Assembly: GCA_021788625.1 (NCBI GenBank)
Contig: JAJYKL010000033.1
Span: forward strand, 1 to 44,112
Direction: 5' to 3'
DNA: 44,112 nt
Source of the DNA: Chloroflexota bacterium
GTDB taxonomy: Bacteria; Chloroflexota; Anaerolineae; J036; Brachytrichaceae
The position numbers and the translations under genes are program-made. The notes beneath the pieces were generated by a model, which did not search any database, had not been told where the DNA came from, and worked only from the letters and a program-made list of their open reading frames with translations. Positions 24,232-33,864 of this stretch are shown piece by piece (the stretch's first letter is position 1; every line of letters begins with the position of its first letter).

Positions 24232-27200
24232 CTATGTGGCTTCGAAGTCGCTGAACTCGTTGATGGCCTCGATCTGCGCCACGCGATCCTTAGGCAGGAT
24301 GCGCCGGAATGACAGCGAGGCCTCCTCCCAGTTACGCAGCAGGTCGCGTGCGCGGGGGCTGTTAGTCAACTCATAGTGCCGCCGAAGTAGAGACTTCACC
24401 AGCTTCTTCATACCGGGGTTGCTCAGGCGGTCCACGTCCACCAATTCGGTGTTGCAATGGTTGACGAACGTGCCGTGTGGGTCATAGACGAAGGCCATGC
24501 CGCCTGTCATGCCGGCTGCGAAGTTGCGCCCGGTCTGGCCCAGCACGACGGCCACCCCGCCTGTCATGTACTCCAGAGCATTGTCGCCCACACCTTCCAC
24601 CACGCCACACGCACCGGAATTGCGCACGGCGAAGCGCTCACCCACGCTCCCGGCTGCGAAGAGCGCGCCGCCCGTGGCGCCATACAGCGCTGTATTGCCC
24701 AGGATGTGGTTTTCGCTCCATTCGTACCCTACTTCGGGGAACGGGCGGATGGATATCTCGCCGCCGCGCATGCCCTTGCCCACGTAGTCATTTGCCGCGC
24801 CTACCAGATGCAGCCGCATGCCGTTGGTGGTGAATGCGCCGAAGCTCTGCCCGGCGTAGCCACGGAAGTCGATCTCGATGGTGCCAGGAGGCAGGCCGCG
24901 GTCCATATGCTTGCGGGTAATCTCGCCGGCCAGCCGCGCTCCGATGCTGCGGTCCGGATTATGGATGGTGTAGTGCAGCTGCACCTTCCAGCCTTCCTCT
25001 ACGGCGGGGCTTGCATCGCGCACGATCTGCTCGTTCAGTGCGTTGCGCGGAGGTTGGGGTGCGCCCTCCACCTGGTGCAGGGCCAGTTTCGTCGCAGGCG
25101 CTTCACCTTGAGCCGATCGGAGAAGGTCCAGCGAAGTGTCGGGCGTGTGCGCCAGCAGTACCGTAAGATCCACCTGCTCTACGCCGGACGGGGAATGTAC
25201 ATCACGCCGCTGGGTCAGCAACTCCGCATGGCCGATAACCTCGTCCAGGCAGCGATAGCCCATCTGCGCCAGATGCTCGCGCACATCCTGCGCCACAAAC
25301 AGCAGGAAAGCCATCACGTGCTCGGGCTTGCCCGTGAACTTGGCGCGTAGCTCAGGCTTCTGGGTGGCCACGCCCGACGGACAGGTGTTCAGATGGCAGG
25401 CGCGTGCCATGATGCAACCCTCCGAGATCAGCGCTGTGGTGCCGAAGGAGTACTCGTCCGCGCCCAGCAGCGCCGCCACCAGCACGTCCTTGCCGGTGCG
25501 GATGCCACCGTCGGCTCGCACACGAACGCGCGCGCGCAGATTATTCATCAACAGGGTCTGTTGTGTCTCAGCCACACCCAGCTCCCACGGCAGCCCCGCA
25601 TTCTTGATCGAGCTCAAGGGTGACGCACCTGTGCCGCCGGAGTGGCCGCTGATCTGCACCACGTCGGCCAGCGCCTTGGCCACGCCAGCCGCGATGGTGC
25701 CCACGCCCGCCTGCGCCACCAGCTTCACCGACACACGCGCGTCGACATTGATCTGCTTCAAATCGTAGATGAGCTGCGCCAGGTCCTCGATGGAGTAGAT
25801 ATCGTGGTGCGGTGGGGGCGAGATGAGCGCCACGCCCGGCACCGTGTGGCGTACCCGGGCGATTTCCTCCGTTACCTTATGGCCGGGGATCTGCCCGCCC
25901 TCGCCAGGTTTGGACCCCTGGGCCATCTTGATCTGCAGCTCCGCAGCGCTCATCAGGTATACCGGTGTGACGCCGAATCGTCCGCTGGCCACCTGTTTGA
26001 TGCCACTATTGCGCTCGTCGGTCAGCCGTTCCAGGTCTTCACCACCTTCGCCGCTGTTGCTCAAGGCTCCCAGGCGCGTCATGGCAATGGCCAGCGTCTG
26101 GTGTGCCTCTTGCGAAATGGCGCCAAACGACATGGCTGCCGTGGAGAAGCGCCGGGTAATGCTGGAAATCGATTCGACCTCGTCGAGCGGGATCGGCGCA
26201 CGGTCGCTTTTTATTACCAGCAGGTCGCGCGGCTCGATGGGCTGTTCGGGGGCGTAGAATGGCCGGGCGAACTCCTCTTTATATACACGATAGCCCTCCT
26301 GGAAGTGGCCGTTCGTGCGAAAGGTCTTCACCTTCGTGCGCGCAATGCCCGTGACCAGCTCCCGCTCACCGGTGTATTCGATCATGCCCTCTACACGCAC
26401 GGCCTTCTGCAGCGCCTGCACTGCCCTCTGAGAGTAACCGTGCGGCTCGCCTCCCGCACGTTCCTTATAAAAACCAGTATGCTCCAGCTTCACCGAGCGG
26501 GGAGATGCAGGAGTGGAACCGGTGGATGGCGCGTCGGCCTGCTCGATCCGGGCATCTGTAATCTCTGATCTTGGATCTCCATTCTCTTTTCGATAAGCAT
26601 TGGCATGCCAGTTCAGGACGGTACGTGCCAGTTCGTCGTAACACACGCCACCGATTCGGGAGGGTGTGCCGGTAAAACACTCGTCGATCACATCCGGGTG
26701 CAAGCCCACCGCCTCGAAGACCTGCGCACCGCAGTAGCCGTCCACCGTGGCGATGCCCATCTTCGACATGATCTTCAGGACCCCCTTCTCGGCGGCCTTG
26801 ATGTAGTTCTTCACCACGGCGTTCTCGTCCACCGTCTTGTCGCGGATGCGTCCGCGCTGCACGGTTTCACGTGCTGTATCCAGTGCCAGGTAGGGATTTA
26901 TGGCGCTTGCCCCGTAGCCGATCAGCACGGCGAAGTGATGGGTCTCGCGCGCCTCGCCACTTTCCACCACAATGCTGGCCTTCATGCGCAGCTTCTCCCG
27001 GATTAGTTGGAAATGCACGGCGCCCACTGCCAGCGCCATGGGGATGATGGCGCGCTGTGGGCCGGTCTTGCGATCGCTGATGATGAGGATGCTGGCGCCC
27101 ACGCGCACGGCACGCGCGGCGTCGTCGCACAGGCGGTGGAGGGCTGTTGCCAGTGCACGCTCGCCGCCGGCCACGCTGAAGGTGGCATCCAGCACCACCG

Positions 27201-28995
27201 ACTGGAAGGCACCCCGGCTGAGAACAGCCGTATCATCCAGCATCTGGATCGCCTTCAGCTCTTCGTTACGCAGGATGGGACTGTTCAGGCGTACCAGGTG
27301 CGCGATTTCCTCAGTCTCGTCCAGCAGGTTGCCGCGCGCACCCAGCAGTACGCGCAATGACATAACCTGATCTTCGCGCAGATGGTCGATGGGCGGGTTG
27401 GTCACCTCGGCGAAGCGCTGCTTGAAGTAATTGAAGAGCGTCCTGCCCTTGGGCGAGAGCACGGCATGAGGCGTGTCATCACCCATGGAACCGACCGGCT
27501 CGGTGCCATCCTCGAACATCGTCTTGATCACCGCCGTCAGTTCTTCGCTCGTCCAGCCGCAGGCAGCCTGCTTCACCAGGAGCGCCTCGGAGTTCACAGC
27601 CGGCTGTTCCAGCGTCAGGTTTGCCACCTCCTCCAGCCGCACGCGCTGGCGGGCGGCCATTTCACGATAGGGGCGGCGCACCGAGACCTCCTTAAGTACA
27701 TCGTCGTTCGTGAGTAGCCTGCGCGACTGCAAATCCACGCAGATCATGGTACCAGGGCCCAGCTTGCCGCTGGCGATGATCTTCTCCGGCTCCACGTCGA
27801 GCGCACCGATTTCGCTGCCGGCATACACGATGCCGTCGGAGGTATGCAGGTAGCGCGCAGGACGCAGGCCATTGCGGTCCAGCGTCATCCCCAGGCGCAC
27901 GCCATCGGTGAAGACGATACTGGCCGGTCCGTCCCACGGCTCCATCAGCGACGCGTGATAGCGGAAGAAGCCCTTCACGGCCGGGGGCATGTCGGGGTCC
28001 TTTTCCCAGGCTTGCGGCATCATCATCTTGATCGCGTGGGTGATGTCGCGCCCGCCCAGGGTGAGCAGCTCCAGGACGTTGTCGAACATGCCGCTATCGC
28101 TGGAGGCCTCGTCGATGATGGGCCTCAGATCGTCGATCTCTCCGCCCCACACCAGCGATTCCAGCATGGGCTCGCGTGCGCGCATCCAGTTGATATTGCC
28201 TTGCAGCGTGTTGATCTCGCCGTTGTGGCACATGAAGCGGAACGGCTGCGCACGCTCCCAGGTGGGGAGCGTGTTGGTGGAGTAGCGTTGATGAAAGAGC
28301 ACGTGCGAGACCTTGAAATCCGGATCATTCAGGTCCAGGTAGAAACGGCGCAGTTGCGGAGCCGACACGAGCGCCTTGTACGTCACGGTCCGGCATGACA
28401 TCGACGGGATATAAAAGCCCGGCAGTGACGCATGGCGCCTGGCGCCCGCCTCGCGGAAAATGCGGCTCTGGATGCGCGAGCGCACCAGGAAGAGAAATTG
28501 GTCGAACTCCAGCTCGGAGCGCATCGCATCGGGCCGCTCGATCAGCACCTGCTGAATGTCGGGCAGCGTCTCGAAGGCGTGTCGGCCCAGCACATTGGGC
28601 TCGTGTACCACGGTGCGCCAGGTGAGGGTTTGCAGCCCGTTGCGCTCCAGCTCGTTGGCGATGATGCCGCGCGCCTGCGCATTCAGGGCCGGATCGCGGG
28701 GGAGGAACAGCATCCCCAGAGCGATGTCGCCTGGACGATGCGCGCGCTGGCCAATGCGCTCCAGCTCGCGGTTGATAAGCGTGTGAGGGATTGAGCACAG
28801 GACACCCGCACCATCGCCGCTGCGGCCATCCGCGTCAAAAGCGCCACGGTGCGCCAGGCGCTCCAGACTCTTCAGCCCATCATCAAGCACCTTGTGCGTC
28901 GCGCGGCCGGAAAGATCGGCCACGAATCCGATGCCACACGCATCGTGCTCAAAGCGTGGATCATACAACGGGTAATTCCCTTGCACGTCTGTCAT
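24232..28995 (-). CDS. gltB: Glutamate synthase large subunit
   Basis: GltB makes two glutamates from glutamine and 2-oxoglutarate. The 1587-residue protein has all expected parts. An N-terminal glutaminase domain begins near HDACGIGF, whose Cys20 is the likely nucleophile exposed by propeptide removal. A central domain follows, then an FMN barrel (ISPPPHHDIYSIEDLAQLIYDLK, with SGGTGASPLSS), an Fe-S cluster motif (CIMARACHLNTCPSGVATQ) and a C-terminal beta-helix of G-x-x-G repeats (FGAFTTNGM, GKGMRGGEI, FAAGMTGG). I chose ATG 28995, which has AGGAGGTGG 5 bases upstream. A start at 29052 would add 19 residues without that signal. A low-complexity insert lies around 26470-26590. The small subunit gene gltD is not adjacent, so it must lie elsewhere or the enzyme may be of a ferredoxin-dependent type. 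Confidence 0.96.
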   Translation of the reverse strand: MTDVQGNYPLYDPRFEHDACGIGFVADLSGRATHKVLDDGLKSLERLAHRGAFDADGRSGDGAGVLCSIPHTLINRELERIGQRAHRPGDIALGMLFLPRDPALNAQARGIIANELERNGLQTLTWRTVVHEPNVLGRHAFETLPDIQQVLIERPDAMRSELEFDQFLFLVRSRIQSRIFREAGARRHASLPGFYIPSMSCRTVTYKALVSAPQLRRFYLDLNDPDFKVSHVLFHQRYSTNTLPTWERAQPFRFMCHNGEINTLQGNINWMRAREPMLESLVWGGEIDDLRPIIDEASSDSGMFDNVLELLTLGGRDITHAIKMMMPQAWEKDPDMPPAVKGFFRYHASLMEPWDGPASIVFTDGVRLGMTLDRNGLRPARYLHTSDGIVYAGSEIGALDVEPEKIIASGKLGPGTMICVDLQSRRLLTNDDVLKEVSVRRPYREMAARQRVRLEEVANLTLEQPAVNSEALLVKQAACGWTSEELTAVIKTMFEDGTEPVGSMGDDTPHAVLSPKGRTLFNYFKQRFAEVTNPPIDHLREDQVMSLRVLLGARGNLLDETEEIAHLVRLNSPILRNEELKAIQMLDDTAVLSRGAFQSVVLDATFSVAGGERALATALHRLCDDAARAVRVGASILIISDRKTGPQRAIIPMALAVGAVHFQLIREKLRMKASIVVESGEARETHHFAVLIGYGASAINPYLALDTARETVQRGRIRDKTVDENAVVKNYIKAAEKGVLKIMSKMGIATVDGYCGAQVFEAVGLHPDVIDECFTGTPSRIGGVCYDELARTVLNWHANAYRKENGDPRSEITDARIEQADAPSTGSTPASPRSVKLEHTGFYKERAGGEPHGYSQRAVQALQKAVRVEGMIEYTGERELVTGIARTKVKTFRTNGHFQEGYRVYKEEFARPFYAPEQPIEPRDLLVIKSDRAPIPLDEVESISSITRRFSTAAMSFGAISQEAHQTLAIAMTRLGALSNSGEGGEDLERLTDERNSGIKQVASGRFGVTPVYLMSAAELQIKMAQGSKPGEGGQIPGHKVTEEIARVRHTVPGVALISPPPHHDIYSIEDLAQLIYDLKQINVDARVSVKLVAQAGVGTIAAGVAKALADVVQISGHSGGTGASPLSSIKNAGLPWELGVAETQQTLLMNNLRARVRVRADGGIRTGKDVLVAALLGADEYSFGTTALISEGCIMARACHLNTCPSGVATQKPELRAKFTGKPEHVMAFLLFVAQDVREHLAQMGYRCLDEVIGHAELLTQRRDVHSPSGVEQVDLTVLLAHTPDTSLDLLRSAQGEAPATKLALHQVEGAPQPPRNALNEQIVRDASPAVEEGWKVQLHYTIHNPDRSIGARLAGEITRKHMDRGLPPGTIEIDFRGYAGQSFGAFTTNGMRLHLVGAANDYVGKGMRGGEISIRPFPEVGYEWSENHILGNTALYGATGGALFAAGSVGERFAVRNSGACGVVEGVGDNALEYMTGGVAVVLGQTGRNFAAGMTGGMAFVYDPHGTFVNHCNTELVDVDRLSNPGMKKLVKSLLRRHYELTNSPRARDLLRNWEEASLSFRRILPKDRVAQIEAINEFSDFEAT

Positions 28996-29352
28996 CGTTC
29001 CACCTCCTGGTGACCCCGCATAAGACAACACCTCAGCCAAACCCTTCAGCAATTAGGACGGGAGCACCCTTGGCCGGGCGCCCTCGTTCAAGATCCTTGT
29101 CGCCACATGTCTGAACACACAGCCTTCACCATAAAAGCGGCTGCCAGATCGCCCCTGAAACACTTTTACTGGACACCGCAGGTCGGCCACCCCTGTCTAT
29201 ATCGCCTCTCGTTTGGGAGTGCCCCGCGCCTTCCCGTCTCAGGCAGTATGCGGAGCGGCACAGCTTCGCGGCACCTTCTTTGAACAGGTATATAAACCGG
29301 CAAGGATATGCAAACAGAGAGGATTTGTCAAGCAGGTTTTGGTGAGCCTAAA
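28996..29352. other. Intergenic region upstream of gltB
   Basis: About 355 bases lie between the gltB start and tRNA-Gly. The gltB ribosome binding site is at the 28996 end. I see no clear riboswitch, T-box or terminator. Open frames run through it, but none has a ribosome binding site or recognisable product. Confidence 0.5.
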
Positions 29353-29424
29353 AGCGGGCGACGGGATTCGAACCCGCGGTCTTCTGCTTGGGAAGCAGAC
29401 GCTGTACCACTCAGCTACACCCGC
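29353..29424 (-). tRNA. tRNA-Gly, anticodon CCC
   Basis: Read on the minus strand this 72-base gene folds as a full cloverleaf. The acceptor GCGGGTG pairs with CGCCCGC with one G-T. The D stem is GCTG/CAGC, the anticodon stem TCTGC/GCAGA has loop TTCCCAA giving anticodon CCC, the variable loop has five bases, and the T arm is GCGGG-TTCGAAT-CCCGT. CCA is not encoded. It reads the codon GGG. Confidence 0.95.
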
Positions 29425-29632
29425 GTTAATCGCCTATGCAATCAGGAGGCATTGTACCATGTGGCTCGCTTCGCCGGTGCCTGATTTGCCTGACTGCGGG
29501 CTCGACCGGCGAACAGGGGCGAAGCTCATTACACGATTATCGAGAGGCCGGCTGTGGTTTAAAATCATGATTGATCTGCCAGGCCTCCCGTTGCCACCGA
29601 CACGATCGATTAACACTATAGTGAGGAACGCA

Positions 29633-32005
29633 ATGAGACAACTAACCCGCCGCGAGATGATGATGCTGATGGGGGCGAGTGCTGCCGGCGCTGGACTGGC
29701 GAGCTGCAACCTGATCAATTCTCCGGTGCCAGCCCAGGCTGGCGAGCCACAGAACACTGGCGCACATGCGCCCCATGACGCGCACGATGCGCATGCGTCG
29801 CAGGGTGCACCACCCCAGAGCATGACCGTGCCGCCTGGCTTCGAAGTGGACAGCCTCTTCAATGTCTTCGACCTGCCTGTCGCCTTTCAATTTCTGCCCG
29901 ATGGGCGCATCCTGATTGTCGAAAAGGCCGGCATGCTCAAGATGATTGAGAACGGCATCGTGCGCGCCGAGCCGGTAATCGATATCCGGGGCGAGGTGAA
30001 CGACTATGTGGATCGCGGCTTCATCGACGTGGGTGTTGACCCCGAGTTCACCAGGAATCATTACCTTTATCTGCTCTACACCTACCGCCCGCCGGATATG
30101 CCGCACGACGCGGCCAAGCCTGTGATGGGCCATCTCGTGCGCTATGAGCTGGAGGGTAATGTGGTCCGGCTCAACTCGGCCAAGGTACTGCTGGACGATT
30201 ACGAATCCACGCTGGAGAACCACTCGGTGGATTCGATCCGCTGGTCGCTCAAGGGCGACATGTTCGTCAGCTTCGGCGATGGCGCCGTGGAGATTGCCAC
30301 CACCCCCGTGGCTCTGGCTGCGCTGGATATTGATGACCTGCGCGGCAAGATGGTCCGCATCGACAAGGAGACGGGCGATGGCCTCCCCGGCAACCCCTAC
30401 TACGACCCCCAGCACCCCCACAGCGCCCGCTCGCGTGTGTGGACTTACGGCCTGCGTAATCCGTTCCGTTTCGCTGTGCATCCCGGAAATGGCATCCCCT
30501 ACATTGGCAACGTGGGCGACATCTCGTTCGAGATGTTGAACCGCGGCCTGCCGGGAGTGAACTATTGCTGGCCGTGCGTGGAAGGCATGATCGACCGGCC
30601 GGATTACCAGGTGATGCCGCCTTGCGAAGATGTTAACGTAGGTAATGCCACCCCGGCTGACTATATCTACCCGCACAACGGCCAGAACGCATGCATCATC
30701 GGCGGCGACTTTAACTTCAGCGCGAACTTTCCACCGGAGATGCACAGCGCCTATTTCCTGGCCGACTACTCGCTGCAGTGGATCAAGTATGCCCTGCTGA
30801 ATATGGCCGGCCAGGTAGTGAAGATCGTGGACTTCGCCACCGGTATGGGCGAGCCGGTGGACCTGAAGTTCGGCCCCGACGGGTTCATGTATTACATGTC
30901 CATCTACTCAGGCGGTTTCCGGCGCGTCCGTTATACGAACGGGCCGCGTGTGCCGGAGGCGAAGCTGGCAGCCACGCCCATCGCCGGTTCCGCCCCGCTG
31001 ACCGTGACCTTCAGCGCTGCCGGTACCACCGACCCGCAGAACAGCGCACTCAGCTATGCCTGGGATTTTGGCGATGGCGCTCAGGCGTCTGGCGCAGACG
31101 CCACGCACACGTATCAGACCGATGGCCAGTATCTGGTTCGCCTGACGGTCAAAAATGCGCTGGAAGCGAGCCGCAAGGCCGAAACATTAGTCACCGTTGG
31201 CGATGCGGCGCCCGTTGTGCGCATCAACTCTCCCGGTAATTACAGCGTTTACGTGCCAGGGCAACAGGTGTCGTTATCAGCCAGCGCCACCGACCTGCTG
31301 GGCACAGCACTACCCAAGGCGCAAACGAACTGGCATATCGTTTTGCTTGACGGGACCACCTCGCGCGGCATCGCAGATGTGACCGGCACCACGGCCACCT
31401 TCCAGATGCCAGAAACCCGGAATGACGGCGCGCATGTGGAAGCGCTCTTCAGCGCGCAGAGCCCTGGTGGCAAGGTTAGCGCTGCGCATCTGGACCTTTA
31501 CCCGCCCGCTCAGGATGGCTACATCCGCAGTTGGTGGATTTCGACCGGGTTCCCCTTCAGCACGCTGGACGACGACCGGCTCCCCGGCGGCGAGGCCCAT
31601 TACATCGTCAAGCCCGGCGATCCACTATTCCGCCTGGTGCGTGGCGATGCGCGCACGCACAAGATCACGCTGATCGATTACATTACGCCAAACGTGCACA
31701 CGCTTGCCTACGCCTTTGTGTGGGTCGACGTGCCGGAGGACCGCAAGGGCCTGCTGGGCATGATGTCGGATGATGGTATTGCCGTCTGGCTGAACGGCAA
31801 GAACGTCTGGCGTAATAAGGTTAGCCGCTTTATGCCCGACGACACCCGCGACATCGACCTGCCAGCCATCGAACTGAAGAAGGGCCTGAACGCGCTCCTG
31901 GTGAAGGTGGACCAGAACGTGGGCGATTGGGCTTTTAAAGTGCGCGTACTGAACCCCGACGGCTCCATCATGCCGGACGCAACAGTCAAGACAATCAAAC
32001 AATAA
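29633..32005 (+). CDS. Secreted sugar-dehydrogenase-like beta-propeller with PKD domain, Tat/lipoprotein signal
   Basis: The 790-residue protein starts with a twin-arginine-like signal (LTRREMMMLMG) that runs into a lipobox LASC (Cys25), so it is probably Tat-exported and lipid-anchored. Residues about 60-440 are a glucose/sorbosone dehydrogenase-type six-bladed propeller (FQFLPDGRILIVEKAG, VWTYGLRNPFRFAVHP, LKFGPDGFMYYMSIYSGGFRRV), a fold that often uses PQQ. A PKD domain follows at about 445-525 (SYAWDFGDGAQASG). The last 260 residues contain an Ig-like part and a carbohydrate-binding-like region (MMSDDGIAVWLNGKNVWRN). I chose ATG 29633, which has GAGGAAC in front. Upstream in-frame codons run through the tRNA. 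The true substrate and cofactor are not proven. Confidence 0.85.
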   Translation: MRQLTRREMMMLMGASAAGAGLASCNLINSPVPAQAGEPQNTGAHAPHDAHDAHASQGAPPQSMTVPPGFEVDSLFNVFDLPVAFQFLPDGRILIVEKAGMLKMIENGIVRAEPVIDIRGEVNDYVDRGFIDVGVDPEFTRNHYLYLLYTYRPPDMPHDAAKPVMGHLVRYELEGNVVRLNSAKVLLDDYESTLENHSVDSIRWSLKGDMFVSFGDGAVEIATTPVALAALDIDDLRGKMVRIDKETGDGLPGNPYYDPQHPHSARSRVWTYGLRNPFRFAVHPGNGIPYIGNVGDISFEMLNRGLPGVNYCWPCVEGMIDRPDYQVMPPCEDVNVGNATPADYIYPHNGQNACIIGGDFNFSANFPPEMHSAYFLADYSLQWIKYALLNMAGQVVKIVDFATGMGEPVDLKFGPDGFMYYMSIYSGGFRRVRYTNGPRVPEAKLAATPIAGSAPLTVTFSAAGTTDPQNSALSYAWDFGDGAQASGADATHTYQTDGQYLVRLTVKNALEASRKAETLVTVGDAAPVVRINSPGNYSVYVPGQQVSLSASATDLLGTALPKAQTNWHIVLLDGTTSRGIADVTGTTATFQMPETRNDGAHVEALFSAQSPGGKVSAAHLDLYPPAQDGYIRSWWISTGFPFSTLDDDRLPGGEAHYIVKPGDPLFRLVRGDARTHKITLIDYITPNVHTLAYAFVWVDVPEDRKGLLGMMSDDGIAVWLNGKNVWRNKVSRFMPDDTRDIDLPAIELKKGLNALLVKVDQNVGDWAFKVRVLNPDGSIMPDATVKTIKQ

Positions 32006-32062
32006 CTGCGCGCCCCCCACATGCCGGAAAAGGCGTGATGTAAAGCGCATCACGGCCTGAGT

Positions 32063-32100
32063 GTCTCCACCCTGTTTTGTACCCGGTGGAGACTTTTTTT
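32063..32100 (+). terminator. Rho-independent terminator after the sugar-dehydrogenase-like gene
   Basis: GTCTCCACC (32063-32071) pairs perfectly with GGTGGAGAC (32085-32093) across a 13-base loop. It is followed directly by seven T residues. It lies about 58 bases after the stop at 32005 and before the response regulator, so the two genes are separate units. Confidence 0.92.
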
Positions 32101-32190
32101 ACACACATGACCCCAGCCACTGTACAGGCAAGTGAGATGAGTATAGGATCATTTCCGTCGTGAGGTTTTCGTTCGAGTGAACAATTACAT

Positions 32191-32877
32191 ATGGCGGATT
32201 CAATCCGAGTGCTGATTGTGGACGATCAGGATATGATCCGTGAGGGGCTGGGGGTCGCGCTAAGACAATACCAAGACATCGAAATCATCGGTATGGCAGG
32301 CAATGGTGCAGAAGCCGTCATTATGGCACGGGACCTGAGACCTGATGTTGTTCTGATGGACCTTAAGATGCCAGTCATGGATGGCATTCAGGCCACCCGT
32401 CAAATCACAATGCAACTTACCGGCATACAGGTGATCATCCTGACAAGTTATGACACGGATTATTGGGTGTTCGAAGGGGTGCGCGCAGGTGCACAGGGTT
32501 ACCTGTTGAAGGGATCCAGCCTGGAAGCGGTGGTGGCGGCCATTCATGCTGTACAACGTGGCGAGTCACAACTCGATCCAGCCATTGCGCGTAAGGTGCT
32601 GAACGCGTTTCGACATACTGCGCCGAAAGCCGAGCCACCCGCTGAGCAGGAATTGCCTCTAAAACCGTTGACCGAACGCGAGAGTGAGATTTTGGAGTTG
32701 ATTGCGCAAGGCTACAGTAATAAGGAAATAGCAGCCCGGTTGTGTCTGACCGGAGGAACCATCCGAAACCACTCCAGCAAGATTTTTACCAAGCTGCACG
32801 CTTATGACAGGACACAGGCCGTGATCAAAGCGGCCAGGCGAGGGATCGTTAAGCTGTGGTCGTCGGCTAGCACGTAA
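32191..32877 (+). CDS. NarL/FixJ-type response regulator (orphan)
   Basis: The 228-residue protein has a receiver domain with the acidic pair Asp11-Asp12 (VDDQDM), the phospho-acceptor Asp57 (VVLMDLKMPVMDG), the switch Thr/Ser in IILTSYD and the Lys in GYLLKGSS. A LuxR-type helix-turn-helix output follows (LTERESEILELIAQGYSNKEIAARL). All receiver residues look intact, so it should be phosphorylated and bind DNA. The recognition helix region reads GGTIRNHSSKIFTKL, slightly off the common GTVKNHVSNIL. No histidine kinase is nearby, so the partner is elsewhere. It sits between a terminator and a secreted-protein gene. Confidence 0.93.
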   Translation: MADSIRVLIVDDQDMIREGLGVALRQYQDIEIIGMAGNGAEAVIMARDLRPDVVLMDLKMPVMDGIQATRQITMQLTGIQVIILTSYDTDYWVFEGVRAGAQGYLLKGSSLEAVVAAIHAVQRGESQLDPAIARKVLNAFRHTAPKAEPPAEQELPLKPLTERESEILELIAQGYSNKEIAARLCLTGGTIRNHSSKIFTKLHAYDRTQAVIKAARRGIVKLWSSAST

Positions 32878-33056
32878 GACTTAATGCCAACTTAACTGAA
32901 GATGATAATTGCGGGACGGCGGCATGGATATGACGAGAATCATCAACCGCTTAGTTACTGCAGTGAATTCCCACCCTGGCAAATGCTCCTTAAGATGGAA
33001 CGCGTCGGCCTTGTCACCTCTGTATTACACGTGAGAGTGCCGGCAGGAGATTGAAC

Positions 33057-33785
33057 ATGATTAGTAAGTTCACGAAAAGTCTTGTTCCATTGACTGCCAT
33101 CGTGACCAGCGCCCTGCTGGGATATGGGTTACCCATTACCGCTAATGCCGCTCAAGTGACTTCAACACCTGCGAACACCGGTCCCGTTACGATCAACATG
33201 AGACAGCTCGTTCAGCATGGCCCGGAGCCAGCGGCCATTGCCGCATTGAAAAACGGAGACCAGGTCATCATCAGCGATGATGGTTCGGTCACCGGTGCTT
33301 CCTGGCAGGGCACCTATATCTATCACCCTGCGGGAAGCATCGTTCCAGTGACCGCCATGTACGCTCGCTGGAAAGATGATCTGGTTACCCTCACACCCAC
33401 CCCCGGCACAGCCACCACGCCAGCCCCCGGCACGTTGGACGCGAGCTGGGTTGCCACCGACGTCTTCAGTGGCACCATTCTGGACAGGCACCAGACCGTT
33501 GCCACACTCATCCCCGAGCCGACGGATCCCAGCATCCTGCGCATCCCCAACTACGCCTGGCTCTTCCGCGTTAACAGCAACGGCCAGTATGTGGCGCTGG
33601 TCGACACATTCCAGTACGTGTCGGGCAGCCAGCCCCTATTCCCAGAGAATGCGGCAGGGCAGGTCATTGGTCCTGTATGTGATGCCATGGGGTGCCGGGC
33701 CGTCACAGCAGATGAGGCGAATCAGTTCGTTGCCCTGGGCAGCCAGCCCGTACCGGTCTGGTCCAGTTACTGGCAGCCACAATAA
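33057..33785 (+). CDS. Secreted protein of unknown function
   Basis: The 242-residue precursor has a clear signal peptide (MISKFTKSLVPLTAIVTSALLGYGLPITANA) split after Ala-Asn-Ala. I recognise no domain in the mature part. It has a Thr/Pro-rich stretch (TPTPGTATTPAPGTLD) and two similar beta-rich halves (YIYHPAGSIVPVTAMYARW and YAWLFRVNSNGQYVALVDTF). A Cys pair (GPVCDAMGCRAV) may form a disulphide. I chose ATG 33057, with AGGAG 7 bases upstream, over a TTG two codons earlier. It is followed by its own strong terminator, so it is probably a single-gene unit, possibly a target of the response regulator just upstream. That link is a guess. Confidence 0.75.
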   Translation: MISKFTKSLVPLTAIVTSALLGYGLPITANAAQVTSTPANTGPVTINMRQLVQHGPEPAAIAALKNGDQVIISDDGSVTGASWQGTYIYHPAGSIVPVTAMYARWKDDLVTLTPTPGTATTPAPGTLDASWVATDVFSGTILDRHQTVATLIPEPTDPSILRIPNYAWLFRVNSNGQYVALVDTFQYVSGSQPLFPENAAGQVIGPVCDAMGCRAVTADEANQFVALGSQPVPVWSSYWQPQ

Positions 33786-33822
33786 AAGCAGCCAGCTCAC
33801 CGAAGGGTGAGTTACAGATTGG

Positions 33823-33864
33823 CAGAAGGTGCAAAGAACATGCTCTTTGCGCCTTCTGTTTTTT
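33823..33864 (+). terminator. Rho-independent terminator of the secreted-protein gene
   Basis: Arms of 15 bases at 33823-33837 and 33844-33858 pair with a single G-T across a six-base loop. A run of T residues follows at once. This is the strongest terminator in the window and ends the plus-strand unit before the minus-strand mntP. Confidence 0.94.

Noticed and set aside
24457-25350. A 297-codon plus-strand frame opposite gltB, with further long ones at 25642-26568
   Set aside because: These are antisense to highly conserved gltB sequence and show no domain of their own.
29213-29632. A 140-codon N-terminal extension of the sugar-dehydrogenase-like protein
   Set aside because: It runs through tRNA-Gly on the other strand. 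The signal peptide and ribosome binding site fix the start at 29633.
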